DNA of 64,000 nt from the NCBI GenBank assembly GCA_032622095.1, contig CP136068.1:111987546-112051545 (forward strand), written 5' to 3'. A program made the position numbers and the translations under genes. This stretch comes from Siphonodentalium dalli (taxonomy: Eukaryota > Mollusca > Scaphopoda > Gadilida > Siphonodentaliidae). Of the stretch, positions 10,045 to 20,900 are shown piece by piece. The number at the start of each line of letters is the position of its first letter. Positions within the stretch are counted from its first letter, which is position 1. The notes beneath the pieces were generated by a model. It was not told the DNA's origin. It made no database searches and saw only the letters and a program-made list of their open reading frames with translations.

Positions 10045-10985
10045 TTTGGGTGAGTTGTTTGGGGTGGCTGGCCCCGGGATTGTCCGAAGGACCGAATGGT
10101 CATCCCCTTAACCCCTCATATGTTTGCCTTTATTTCAAGAACACAAAGCATTTTTTTTAGAAATTTTGGTCATCGTTTCTTTTTCCTTCTTTTTGCGGGA
10201 TTCTTTTTTCCTGATGACGGAGGTGGTGACGGTGGTGGTGACGGGTAGTCCTTGTGTGTCTTTGCACATAGTGCCAGTGCTGCAGCCGCCTGTACCTGCA
10301 TTTTGTCGAGTTTGGCACAGATGGTGTCTCTCTCTTCTGTAGTCATACTGAAGGTGGAGATGGAGGTGTTAGCGCTGTTGCTGCCCGTGGAGCTGCGGGG
10401 TGAGATGGAATTCCGGTGTCCGAGGTGGTAGACTGTCCAACTCCACGTCGAAGCTGGCGGCATGAACAACAGGGGTGGTATCCTGTTCCCTTTCTCCACT
10501 CGCCTCGATGACGACAACAGGGACTTCCGACAGATCAACGGAGTCCCTGTTAGCTGTAGTGATGTCGTCTGTCTCCAAGCAGGTCTGGTTGTCTGGGCGT
10601 CTCTCAGACAACTCCGACCTACTGGCTGTGACACTTGACGCCTGGACCACACGGGGAGGGGTGACCGGCATATCAACGGTAACCACTTCTTCTTTTTCCA
10701 TTTCGCCCGTCTATCAGCGTCCATTTTCCTTCTAGAAGGCGTCTTCTTCTTTGTTGGTCCCTTTTTCCCTTTCTTCATTTGACAGCGGGTGGTTCTGGAA
10801 TTGGCGTCCCGGTCTTGAGATATCTGGGTACCAGCATTTGCAGTCCGGAACTCCAGGCAAAGGGTCAGGTAGCCCCTGCTAGACTGGATAGTACAGTTAG
10901 CTATGTCCACTACCCGACACGTTTGCACTGCGGCCAAAACAGCTTCAGGGATTAAGTCCATAAGCCTAATTAACTATTAATCACC
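10045..10985 (-). mobile_element. Short retroposon, copy 2 (minus strand)
   Basis: In minus orientation: TTAGGCTTATGGA, a gag-like ORF, AATAAAGGCAAACATATGAG, a hairpin around TTCGGTCCTTCGG, TCCCGGGGCCAG, and an A run at about 10041-10049. The 3' part matches copy 1 in order and spacing. The 5' hairpin of copy 1 is not obvious here. The right boundary is approximate. Confidence 0.6.
10170..10961 (-). pseudogene. Retroposon gag/ORF1-like protein, copy 2 with shifted middle
   Basis: The frame is open for 263 codons from ATG at 10961. The first part (MDLIPEAV, then KKGKKGPTKKK and RRKMDADRRAKW) aligns with the ORF at 2049. Between about 10690 and 10370, however, the sequence homologous to copies 1 and 3 (DITTANRD, FDVELDSLPPRTPEF) lies in a different frame, open at 10369-10701. 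The end (a proline run, then KRRKKKR) returns to the first frame. This suggests two compensating frameshifts in an old copy. The carboxy end differs from copy 1, so the copies are different subfamilies. Confidence 0.6.
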
Positions 10986-11667
10986 TATATTTGTCTTTAA
11001 TCCAAGTGTAATTTGTTTCGCTATTCTTCACTGGGAGCGCTCATTGGTCCCTGGATTATTTTGTAAATTGTAACAAGATATTTGATTGGCTACGTCCCGT
11101 GTTTTAAACCTCCAGTTTGATTCGAATTCGACCGGTTGATCACACCATTTCTTCCTCCCATGATTACCCATCACACAGTGTAAGCGAGAATCTGCGTGCT
11201 TGCGTATGTGGTGACAAAGTAAACGTACGTGTGGTTCGAGAATCACACAAGGGATACTTAAAGGTCAGTTTTTACTATGTGCAGTATATCTTATTAATAT
11301 GTTGTCTTCATGTGGGTAGGTAATACCTTAGTACATCCAGTGAATGTTTGTTCAAATAAAGAAATCAACAGATCTATGGTTCCATGAGTTGTCGTGACCA
11401 AACAAAAAGTACACAACGTGAATTCCGGAGGACCTGAGGAGATAGTCCAACGTAGGTTCTGCCATAAAAAGTTGTCTGGGTGCTGTTGCACGATTAATTA
11501 GTGTTTGCGTTTAAAGTCGTCACGTATATATAAAGACAAACTGCAGATAATAACAAATAGAACATTTGAAAGTCGGTATGTTACCTACATGTAGTTAAAG
11601 ATTATAGACCACATGTATTCCGTGGGTGTGACTGACTGCGTTTTCTAATTTCTTATTACTAAATTAA

Positions 11668-12185
11668 AGGCACGAGCGGCGTTCGTTGCATAAATATTCA
11701 TGTGTTAAAATCGCCATCAACAGAAGGAATATTAAAATATATATAGTTTTGTTCATATGCCAAACATAATCAGCGCGTAAATAGTATATTGTCGTCAAGA
11801 CGTACGATGGTGTACGTAAACAAGAGCGTGCTCGTGTTACATAAGTTGTGCTTCTGTTTACATAACACAGCGCAATCATATTGGGTAATCACATAAACAT
11901 GATATAAACGCTCTTTATTATTTCCATATCAGGAAAACAGTAAACAAAAACGCTCTTTATGTTTACCATATCCGGATCTAAACAAAAGACAGAAAACGTA
12001 ACGTTTCTTGTTTTTGTTTACATGACAAAGGGAAACAAATTGACCATAACATACTGTTTATGCCATATTTCTGATTAGTATAAGAAAAAAGTCTGTCTAT
12101 ATTTTACTATTCTTTCTGTTTATGGCGGGTTTTGACGGAGGTGAATATTTTAAAAGCATACCCACCGCCAACGCCGCCCGTATCT
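11668..12185. mobile_element. Kolobok-like 518-bp MITE, copy 2 (opposite orientation)
   Basis: Flanked by TTAA at 11664-11667 and 12186-12189. It is the same length as copy 1 but inverted: it begins AGGCACGAGCGGCGTT and ends with the complement of AGATACGGGCGGCGTT. Internal landmarks AACGCTCTTTATTATTTCC, CGCGTAAATAGTATATTG and TTTATGGCGGGTTTTGACGG match copy 1 reversed. The open frames on its right side are fortuitous. Confidence 0.85.
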
Positions 12186-12418
12186 TTAAAAGTTGTTGTA
12201 GGGTGGGCCACAAGATACACTATACACGCACCACACAAATCCAAAATGGTCGCGGCCCAGATGGGTTCATATATCGGACCTACATGTATGCCATTACTCA
12301 GCCTCGTTGTCTCATGGTTTATTGTCCAACTCCACTTTCACTCTAAGGTATAGCCTGCTATAACATGCTTTGGAATTCTCGTTTCATTTGTTTCGTATAT
12401 TTCAGCTGTCTGAGATGG

Positions 12419-12733
12419 GGGGGGGGGCTCGGTGGCTCAAACGGTTAGGGGTACAACTCCAAGCCGTTTTGCCCTCCAGCGCTGGCGATAAGGGTTCAAA
12501 TCCACATGTTTCCATCGTGGACTTTGTAACTCGAAATCGTTATCTGGTGGAGTTACCAGTTACTCGCCGATGGCCGGTGGTTTGCCGCACATAGTTGACG
12601 AGTTTATCAGCCATTGAAATCACTGTTAGATTAGTCGCAAGTGTGCGGATTTCCTCCACCACTAAACTGGCAATGTCGTGATATGGCCTTAGTTGCTAAA
12701 GCGACAATAACCCACAATCAATCAATCAATCAG
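12419..12733 (+). mobile_element. tRNA-derived SINE with (AATC)n tail
   Basis: Flanked by an 11-bp target duplication GTCTGAGATGG (12408-12418 and 12733-12743). After a G run, the tRNA-like head has an A box (TGGCTCAAACGG, about 12433) and a perfect B box (GGTTCAAATCC, 12493-12503). The body includes GATTTCCTCCACCACTAAA, and the tail is AATCAATCAATCAATC at about 12715-12732. The CCTCCACCA body followed by an AATC tail is typical of molluscan SINEs (from memory). It would be transcribed by pol III and mobilised by a LINE in trans. Confidence 0.88.
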
Positions 12734-12743
12734 TCTGAGATGG

Positions 12744-13482
12744 AGCGAACCATTCCTTCGCTATCAAAGTGGTGGGGTCTGAAAGTACGGAGCCACATAT
12801 TCACACACGTATACATACACGTCATATGATCATTCAAACAGTCTACCACAGTGATCGGTGTCAGTCGAACGGTTCGAATCTCGTTACTTCAATTTTAAAT
12901 TTGAATTGAAATAATTTACCCTTAGTCAATAAGCAACAGACCTAAAACAATTAGTTTAAACATATTGTATTAGCTTCAGTAGTTAACTGGGTTGGGGCAC
13001 AAGTTATTGCTAACTTATTGACGCCCCTTTCCAACACCCAATTAACCAAAAGAGTTAGGCTTCCTGCCTGCAATACATATAATACAAAGGTATACAAACA
13101 ACACTTGTATGATTAAAACATGATGATAACGTGGGGATACACGTTAAGATGTCAAAGTGTACTGTTTGCTTCAGAATGGGGGTGTTATTGTGGGCCTTCG
13201 ATCGATGATGTGATATTTTGTTTCCTAAATTATATATTACTATTTCCATTCGCTAGGTTTGGTATACCATAAATCATTAAATCGTTGTGTTTCTATATAA
13301 TACTTTTGAGAAAAAATGAATAACTTGCAATTTATTTGCTCAGTCTCATGGGTGGAGCCGAACGGTATATTTCCAATGGTCAAGTGTATTATGCCCAGTT
13401 TAGATATACTACATGTATTTAAAAGTTTTAATCTTTCATAAATAAAACAATTACTGTCATGGAAATGCTATCAGAACATGGT
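12744..13482. other. No recognisable gene
   Basis: AT-rich sequence. A GGTTCGAATCTCG motif near 12872 resembles a B box, but no A box or tRNA fold is seen. Nothing else is recognised. Confidence 0.35.
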
Positions 13483-13486
13483 TTAA

Positions 13487-14081
13487 AGGCCCACTTAATT
13501 TTGATGTAAACATGTTTTTATTTCCAAATCCAAACAAATAACATAATATACAGATGACATAAATATACAACATATAAGAGTTAATTTTGGAAATAAGGAT
13601 CAGACAACAAGCCCGACGGCTTATATGAAGTCTTCTCCCCGTTGGCGACATGTCCCTTCCCAAATATATATATATATACCATTTTATAGACAAAGCTCCA
13701 AAACATTGTATTTTCAAATTATTCGATGTAATAAACTGTGAACACGTTGTTTTTGTTGAGATATCGACTTGGGTTCCGTGCTCAAGTTTCATTATTTTCA
13801 ATGGAATTATAGTAACTCTATATCTTAAGATATAGAGTTATTCCCCTTCCATTGAAAATTCATTTTTAGTTTGAAATTATGTTGCATTCTGGGAGCCATA
13901 ACGGGGAAAATCTTTCTATGATTTCAGCTGTTTTCTATTTCTCTATGGGCATCTTCTGAGATACAGACGTTTCAAACGGTATTGACTTATAGTTAATAAT
14001 ATTTTATGGCATAGATTATCATTAAAACCGTATATCATGGCATTATAAAAATAATCGGTGATTCGAAAATTAAATGGGCCT
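13487..14081. mobile_element. Kolobok-like 595-bp MITE (AGGCCCA termini)
   Basis: Flanked by TTAA at 13483-13486 and 14082-14085. The ends are AGGCCCACTTAATTTT and the complement of AGGCCCATTTAATTTT. Inside is a hairpin at about 13790-13858, with outer arms ATTTTCAATGGAA and inner arms TAACTCTATATCTTAAG. The left part (13500-13630) is a reverse-complement relative of 44740-44870 and of the sequence flanking the MITE at 9356. An internal (TA)n lies near 13664. Confidence 0.78.
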
Positions 14082-14306
14082 TTAAATAATGCATCACGAG
14101 AGGAGGGTCGCACTCAAACCCGGCCTTTTAAATAATGCATCACGAGAGGAGGGTCGCACTCAAACCCGGCCTTTTAAATAATGCATCACGAGAGGAGGGT
14201 CGCACTCAAACCCGGCCTTTTAAATAATGCATCACGAGAGGAGGGTCGCACTCAAACCCGGCCTTTTAAATAATGCATCACGAGAGGAGGGTCGCACTCA
14301 AACCCC
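14079..14306. repeat. 46-bp tandem array, about 5 copies
   Basis: Near-identical units contain CCTTTTAAATAATGCATCAC, GAGAGGAGGGTCGCACTC and AAACCCGG. The first unit begins exactly at the right end of the MITE at 13487-14081, and each repeat boundary (GGCCTTTTAAATAATG) resembles that MITE-target junction (GGCCTTTAAATAATG). The last copy ends in AAACCCCCG. Confidence 0.95.
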
Positions 14307-15179
14307 CGTCGTCACGCCTATATTTATGCATGTAATAATGTATATATTTATATTTATTAATCATTATATTACTAATGTTGATCTTGTCTAGCCACACATT
14401 ATATAACATGTTCACAATGTTAACATCCACATCACAATGTGACAAACCATTTACCACAGAAGGTAATAAAACCGTCAGACAAATTTGTGAAAGATGAATC
14501 ATAACCACCACCCACACGTGTGTTGTGCACTACACCAGCACGCTACCATAATTTTAGTGTATGTTATAGGGAGGTTTACGGGGCTATCAGTGTGAAATTA
14601 GGACTATGAGATGGTCAACTTCCGAATTCAGGAAAAGCACTTAGGTATCTTTATTTACAAACGCCCGTATATCACGTGACCAATTTTTTATGGGGATTTC
14701 CACGCAAATCTCCCTAGCAAAAGTAATATACGAAGCAGTTGTCTGGGAACTAAAGCAGCCATATTATTAAACAGACATAACGTTCAACTGGCGGCTCGGC
14801 TTTGTAAATAGGCAATGTTTGCTATAAATTTATTTTTGAGAATTTTTTTCTGGAATTACAACACTTGACCTAGTTTTGTAACATCAACTACAAATTCAAA
14901 AATAAATACATCAACTTTCTAATGGAACACATTCCAAGCTGACCAGCCAGGTAAATGTTTATTGTTTGCAATACCACACAAAGTCACCCCTAGACATATT
15001 TCCAACTCTAACTTTTGCTGCGGAGATTTTCATGGAAATGCCCATTCAATATTGGTCACTTGACATCCTCCTTAAATGTGGCGATGAAATCAAAATAAAT
15101 ACATTATTCTATGAATGAACACGCCTATTTTCATTCTCGAGCAACACGCATGTTTACCTTGTCATCGCAAACCCTGCAC

Positions 15180-15184
<5 letters not shown>
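14307..15184. other. No recognisable gene
   Basis: AT-rich sequence. GCCTATATTTATGCATG follows the tandem array. No repeat family or coding frame is recognised. Confidence 0.35.
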
Positions 15185-15212
<28 letters not shown>

Positions 15213-15213
15213 T
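15185..15213. repeat. (CT)n microsatellite
   Basis: Uninterrupted CT dinucleotide run just before the GGTTCTT array. Confidence 0.95.
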
Positions 15214-15227
15214 AGGGTACGTTCATA

Positions 15228-15860
15228 CACTCTTAGAAAAAATTGGAACCCAATGGTTCTTCATTGGTTCCCCACTTGTCCTCCAGGCGGAACCAAATGA
15301 AGAACCAACTGGTTCTTCAGGGGACCTAGAACCATTTGGTTCTTCAGATTTGGGTTTATCGGGAACCAAACCAAGAACCATTTGGTTCCTCATTATTGTG
15401 ACTATTAAGAACCAAATCTAAAACCATTTGGTTCTTCATTATTTATACACCGCAGAACCAGTTGGTTCTCCACGACTGAATATTTGGTTCTTCGTTGATA
15501 TAATTGGTTCTTCATGTGGAACCATTTGGTTCTTCGGGAATAATAATTTGGTTCTTCAAGAGTAATAATGGTTCCTCACAGAGAAAATTGAAGAACCAAA
15601 TTTGGTTCTTCAAGTTTGTCCTCCAGGCGGAACCAATAGGTTCTTCACGATTAAAATTTGGTTCTTCATCCCAAGAACCAAATGGTTCTTCATTGGTTCT
15701 CCCTCAAGAACCAATCCCTGGTTCTTCATTGGTTCCAGTTTGGTTCTTCCCGAAGAACCAATTTCCCCTCCTCCCTTCCACGAAGAACCATTGGTTCTTC
15801 ATTTAGAATAAATTTGGTTCCTTGTTGGATACATGCCCAAGAACCAGTTGGTTCTAGTAA
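15228..15860. repeat. GGTTCTT/AAGAACC palindromic array with CACTCTTAGAA end
   Basis: More than thirty GGTTC or GAACC pentamers lie within about 620 bp, many paired as AAGAACCA...TGGTTCTTC or AGAACCATTTGGTTCT. The array begins CACTCTTAGAAAAAATTGG, preceded by TA. Two larger blocks repeat GTCCTCCAGGCGGAACCAA (15279 and 15618). Open frames across it are made of the repeat. The pattern resembles the subterminal repeats of CACT-ended DNA transposons. No matching right terminus is seen nearby; a candidate lies at 26526. Confidence 0.85.
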
Positions 15861-16026
15861 CAGAGATTGCATTATCAGCACTGAAAATGCATTTCATTAT
15901 GTGTACAGGTGAATCAGAAGAAAAATGTTGCATAAAGATAATCATTTATTCATTAAACTTGAAAAATATTCTACATATAGTCAGGTGGAATTTTGGCACA
16001 ATATGTTTAAGAATTCAGTATTTTAA

Positions 16027-16429
16027 AGAAACCCAATCCGATCAGATGCTTCTAAGTTATTATTTCTTTGGCTTTGGTTGTAAAAAATATTTGATTCGAG
16101 TCGAGGAACCCACCCATCTCAAAGCTCAGATTGATTAGATATCGATGTTTCAAATGTGCTGTTTCTATTGTTTGTGGTCCAATCTTTTCGACGACCATGC
16201 GCTAAAAACGGACAAATTGCAGTTGTAAGATGGATAAATCTAAAATCAAGTTGTAACTGTTAACAAGAAAAGATTGGACCACAAACACATAGAAACAGCA
16301 CATTTCAAACATCGATATCTAACCAATCTGAGGTTTGAAGGATGGCTTCCTCGACCAGAATTTAATATTTTTTTACCCCCGAAGCCAAAGAAATAGTAAT
16401 TTAGGAGCATCGGATCGGATTGAGTACCT
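16027..16429. mobile_element. Kolobok-like foldback MITE (CAATCCGATC termini), copy 1
   Basis: 403 bp flanked by TTAA at 16023-16026 and 16430-16433. The ends are AGAAACCCAATCCGATC and the complement of AGGTACTCAATCCGATC. The arms extend almost to the centre, with TTATTTCTTTGGCTTTGG against CCGAAGCCAAAGAAATAG and TTTGTGGTCCAATCTTTTC against its complement near 16270. A second copy is at 23116-23595. Confidence 0.82.
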
Positions 16430-16589
16430 TTAAGGATAGCAGACCATACTTGTAGCTTGTCGATTTATTTGTCACATTAAAATAATTTTTTTAGGACAAT
16501 CAATAATCTCATTTATGGTTTTGTTTTAAACGTGAAATTTTGAAAGATATTTATAAATTCACCATCATTCTCTTGCCAATTTTGTTGTA

Positions 16590-17321
16590 AACGCCTCAAC
16601 AAAAAAAAGTCCCCCCTAATATATTCGGTAATATTTTATGAGATATTGGATGGATTTTGATGAAAATCTCTGAATGACTTGAGGTACCAGAGACATCAAG
16701 TGTGATATAAGCACTATGCGGTGAGGTGACATATGGCTGAGTGAGCATGAAGTGAATGGAAAAGGGCCACTTTTAAAAAGTTGCTGTGCTGTTGTCCCCC
16801 CATTTCTAGCACGGGCTTGAAACATCCTTATCTGTTGGTACCTCAATGCCTATATGGTTTACTGAAAAGGGGCTTCAAATAGACTGATTCCAATAACTTT
16901 GTGTCGTCCACAGCATGTAACTGCATTACTGCAAGGTGTCTTTCCAAATTAATGTGGTTAGCCTGAATGGCCTGGGCATGCAGTGTGCACATTGGGTCCC
17001 GAAGATAACACGCATGTTATTGTGGATAAGTGTCACTTTTGGACCACATTTACAGCCAGTAGCAACTTGAGTGAACAATGGAACACTGGAGTGATTGTTC
17101 ACTCTACGTCAAGTGTTTTGCAGCTTTTGAAAAGCACCACTCTTCCAATCAATTTGTGCTCAGTCGGCCATAACATAACCCACAAGACCTTGTCTCGTAC
17201 ACTGTGCAGGCTCTGAACCAGATACCACAAAACAATTGAATGATGTTTCGTCAAAATCCATCTCATATTTCATAACATATTAACAAATATATTAGGGGGA
17301 ACTTACTTTTTTTTAGGTGTT
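16590..17321. mobile_element. Tc1/mariner-like internally deleted element
   Basis: 732 bp with TA on each side (16588-16589 and 17322-17323). Terminal repeats of about 70 bp share AAAAAAAAGT, CCCCCTAATATATT and GGATTTTGATGAAA with their complements near 17250-17315. The interior (16700-17220) has no intact transposase. Family assignment rests on the TA target and terminal sequence. Confidence 0.65.
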
Positions 17322-17469
17322 TAGAACCCCAAATGTCATGTTGAAAATTTGTTTATTTATCTATTTGCGATAAATCATGAGTTTAGTGACCAACTGAATT
17401 ACCATTTGATGTTAAATGGGATATTAATGAGAATTTCTCAGGCCTCAAAATAATGTGCTGGACATTTTG

Positions 17470-17661
17470 AAGAATGAGGTCACCAGATGGTGAGTTTAGT
17501 GATGGTACCCCTCATAGTGGGCTAGCATCACCAAATTCATCCAATGGGAGTCATTCTGTTTAGGAATTGATCAGATATGTGGTCCTCAGAGGGTAAATTT
17601 GGTGATGCTAGCCTGCTATGTGGGTTCCATCACTAAATGCACCCTTTAGGGACTTCATTCT
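17470..17661. repeat. Paired hairpins, GGTGATGCTAGCCTG family
   Basis: Two hairpins of about 88 bp (17470-17558 and 17578-17663), each running from CAGAATGAGGT or GGTCCTCAGAGGGT through TTTGGTGATGCTAGCC to the complement. A single-hairpin relative is at 25457-25547. Confidence 0.75.
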
Positions 17662-17948
17662 GCAGACTGCAAATGACCGGCACCTTATTTAGCTGCCTGG
17701 AAATACTTCAGACTAGTACCATTTAAATTTTCTCTGGGAGTAGTCAGAATCATCTTGATGCATATTTTCTGGACGTTTTAGAAATATGCGACACGTGTTG
17801 ACTTCATCATACGATTTCCTGGTTCTTTCCAATAATATTAATAAATTATTACCCGTTTCAACAACGCCAAACAGTTGTTAGAAAATGAACACAGCAACTA
17901 GAATAGTATCAAATAGCGACGCTGCGATGTGTATACATTAACAACCAA

Positions 17949-20900
17949 TAGTCGGATTCCTTATGTCGCAAAAAATGGTCGAGCGTTTTCGGAATGTTAA
18001 AAGCGATATGAGAACAGTTTCTATACCACCAGTGTGTCTATTTTCAGAATCTACCTGTTTCCAGCTTGATATTTTAGTGGAAACAGGTTTGTGTGGGGCT
18101 TTTGTTTGTGTACCCCTCTATTTTTTTCCCGTCCACCTGGTAATAAAAACATGCTATTACGCATAGCAAGTTCGGTAAGTGGCTTTCTTTGTTCTTGGAA
18201 ATCGAAAAACATGGGGAGATTTTGCCACAAATTACTTAATTACATATCTTAATGTGGAATTTTATAAAAAATCATCAGAAGAATTGCATTTATGACTTCA
18301 TTTTCAATTTTCTTTCCCAAATATTAAGGTATTGTATATTCTTAAAATGAGCTATATCACATATGAACGAACATGAACAATCTACAAGGATATCTTGATC
18401 ATATGCCACAAACAAAACTTCAATACATCGATTTTTGGTAAAAATATCGCAGAAAAGCTACCCCTACCCCACCCTCGCTGATTTCACAAGTCAGATTCCT
18501 TTGGTCGAAAACAACGGTCGCGCCATTTCGGATTGTCTAAGACGACATGCGAACGGTTTATTTGTCAATATCGTGTCTACTTTCAGAGTTTACATGTGTC
18601 CAGTTGAAATTTTATTGGAAAAACAAGTTTTTGGACTGTTTTAAGAATTTAAAGAGCGTTTGCTTATGATGCAGATATTAATCATCATAACTAACCTTCT
18701 GGTGGACTGTGCGATTTGAAATTATAAAAAAAATAACAAATATGGGGGTCTACTTTCAGAGTCTACTTGTTCCAGTCTGACATTTTAGTGGAAACAAATT
18801 GTTTGGACGGTTAAAAAAATTTAAAGAGCGTTTCCTGATTATACAGATAATAACTAACGCGATTAGCCTTTTCATGAATTGTGCAAGTTGAAATTGTGCA
18901 CATATGTCAAGTATGACTATGAAATGTATTTTTGAGAATGGTGTCGTCAGATAAGTCTCTGCTGGTACAGTACCACAGTTGCGAACAAAACTAACGTTGG
19001 ATCCTATAGAGTTTGACAATTTACTCAAATGTTCACAGTGGTGGAACTTAATGGCTATCAAATATGCATGGCTCTTACATGTAATCTATCGTAGCTACAT
19101 GTGATTTTACAAAATTAAAATGCAATTTAGTCAGGCCACCAGCTACAGTAGTTGACAAAAATGTGGTTCACATCAATCATATACATCACAATCACGTGCT
19201 TCAGTGATAATGTCCATTATTATACAAATGCAATGTTTATCAAGACTAAAGTTTCAGGGTGCCGTTGTAAAATTGATTGATGGTGTTTTTTCATCAATTG
19301 ATAAAAATAATGTTTATTGCCAGGACGAAGTACCGCATATATAATACGGAGTTGTGTGCTAACAAATCTGGGAGTCATATTTATGTAAGTGTCAGTCAAA
19401 ACTTTTAGGACATGGGAATATTTTTTAATTGCGTGGCCATGAAATACTAATTCTTGGCCACGAAATAACAAATCCGTGGACACGAAATAACTAATTCGTC
19501 AGTCACTGTTGTAATGGAAGCGGATAGAGGTGATCTGGTTGTAGTTGTCCACCATCTTGGCATGGGCCACGGCGATTTGAGATAAAGTGTGTTGTGTGGT
19601 GGCCCGTAAAACATATTAAGTAATCACCCCTTTCACCAACCCGATCCAAAGTTGTCGCCGTCCTGGGGTGGGTTACATGGGCACCCACGCCATTCAGTAT
19701 ATCTTGGGGACCACCATACGTACAGCACCAATTAAACGGTTTATGGGTCGAGAAATTGTATAGGTGTCACATTTGAACCCATCTGGGGTGGCCATTTTGG
19801 ATCGGGGATGGTGAAATCGGGTGAACATTTATTTTGTCTCAGGGGTCACTCTACAACACACTGTATTCGACCAAAATGGGGGGGGGGGATTGCATGGTAC
19901 CATATATGGACCCCTCCGATCAGTTATCATTTTCGCTCGAGTGGGCTGAAGGTGTGAAAATTCAGCTTTCTTTGTGAACCACGAAAAACACTCTTTATTG
20001 ATCTATATCGGTCAAGTGACCGAGAAATAATGCGTACCCCATTTGACCCCTTCTGAGCGGCGACCATTTTGGATCGGGCATGGTTGAAAGGGTTAGTTAG
20101 TTTGTCTTGGAGCCACCTGACCCGTGTTTCCCCATTACATTCTATCTGGGATAGTTTATATATGACGTCCATACCCCCATAGAGCCCGGGTCCCACGCCC
20201 TAAGGGGTTTATAGTAGCTTCTCTGCGATCGTACGCATTGTTTCTAAAACATCGTCAAGTTAGTGTAACCATACCGTAAAGGTATCTGGATATATATGCA
20301 AAGGTTAATCAGTTATTTCATGGCCACTAATTAGTTATTTCGTAGCTTATGGGACATTCTGTTTTAGTATTAAATTTGGAGAAACCCGACCAGCATCAAC
20401 GTAACAACTACAACAACTCATATATGCCAATGCTATGTTTAGCCAAATAGATATGGATAGGGTGGTATTGCTTAAAAATGTTAAACAATGTTATCATGTC
20501 CGTGTTTATTGATAAATATTGCTGGGCTTATATAGATGGTTGTTCTATAATTCCTGGTCGGGTTTATCCAAATTGGGAGTTTAAATTATGTTCATCTGAG
20601 TACAAAGAAAACACTTTCTCCGTCCACTCGATACCCCCCCCCCCATATACATGATTCACATACTAAATTAACATCTTAGTCAACATAACAAATCTCTCTC
20701 TCAAATACTTTGCCACAAGAATAAAAATAAATTGTCAGTATAAATAGGCAAGACATCTCTGGACACTTTCTAAGAGATAATTCATTTATAAGAAGATATA
20801 TGTGCAGTATGTGCTTGTTCTTATATATAGTACAGCACAGTAAAATGCAAGTGACACAGTGCGGGGACAATACTGTGTCGAAGAACATAGTTAAGGGGAC

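Noticed and set aside
12850-12890. tRNA gene suggested by GGTTCGAATCTCG
   Set aside because: No A box or cloverleaf upstream.
14079-14306. Regularly repeated units resembling a CRISPR array
   Set aside because: The units are directly adjacent with no variable spacers, and the setting is a eukaryotic repeat region.
15504-15912. Open frames of 70-100 codons rich in Val-Leu-His and Asn-Gln
   Set aside because: They are translations of the GGTTCTT repeat in different frames.
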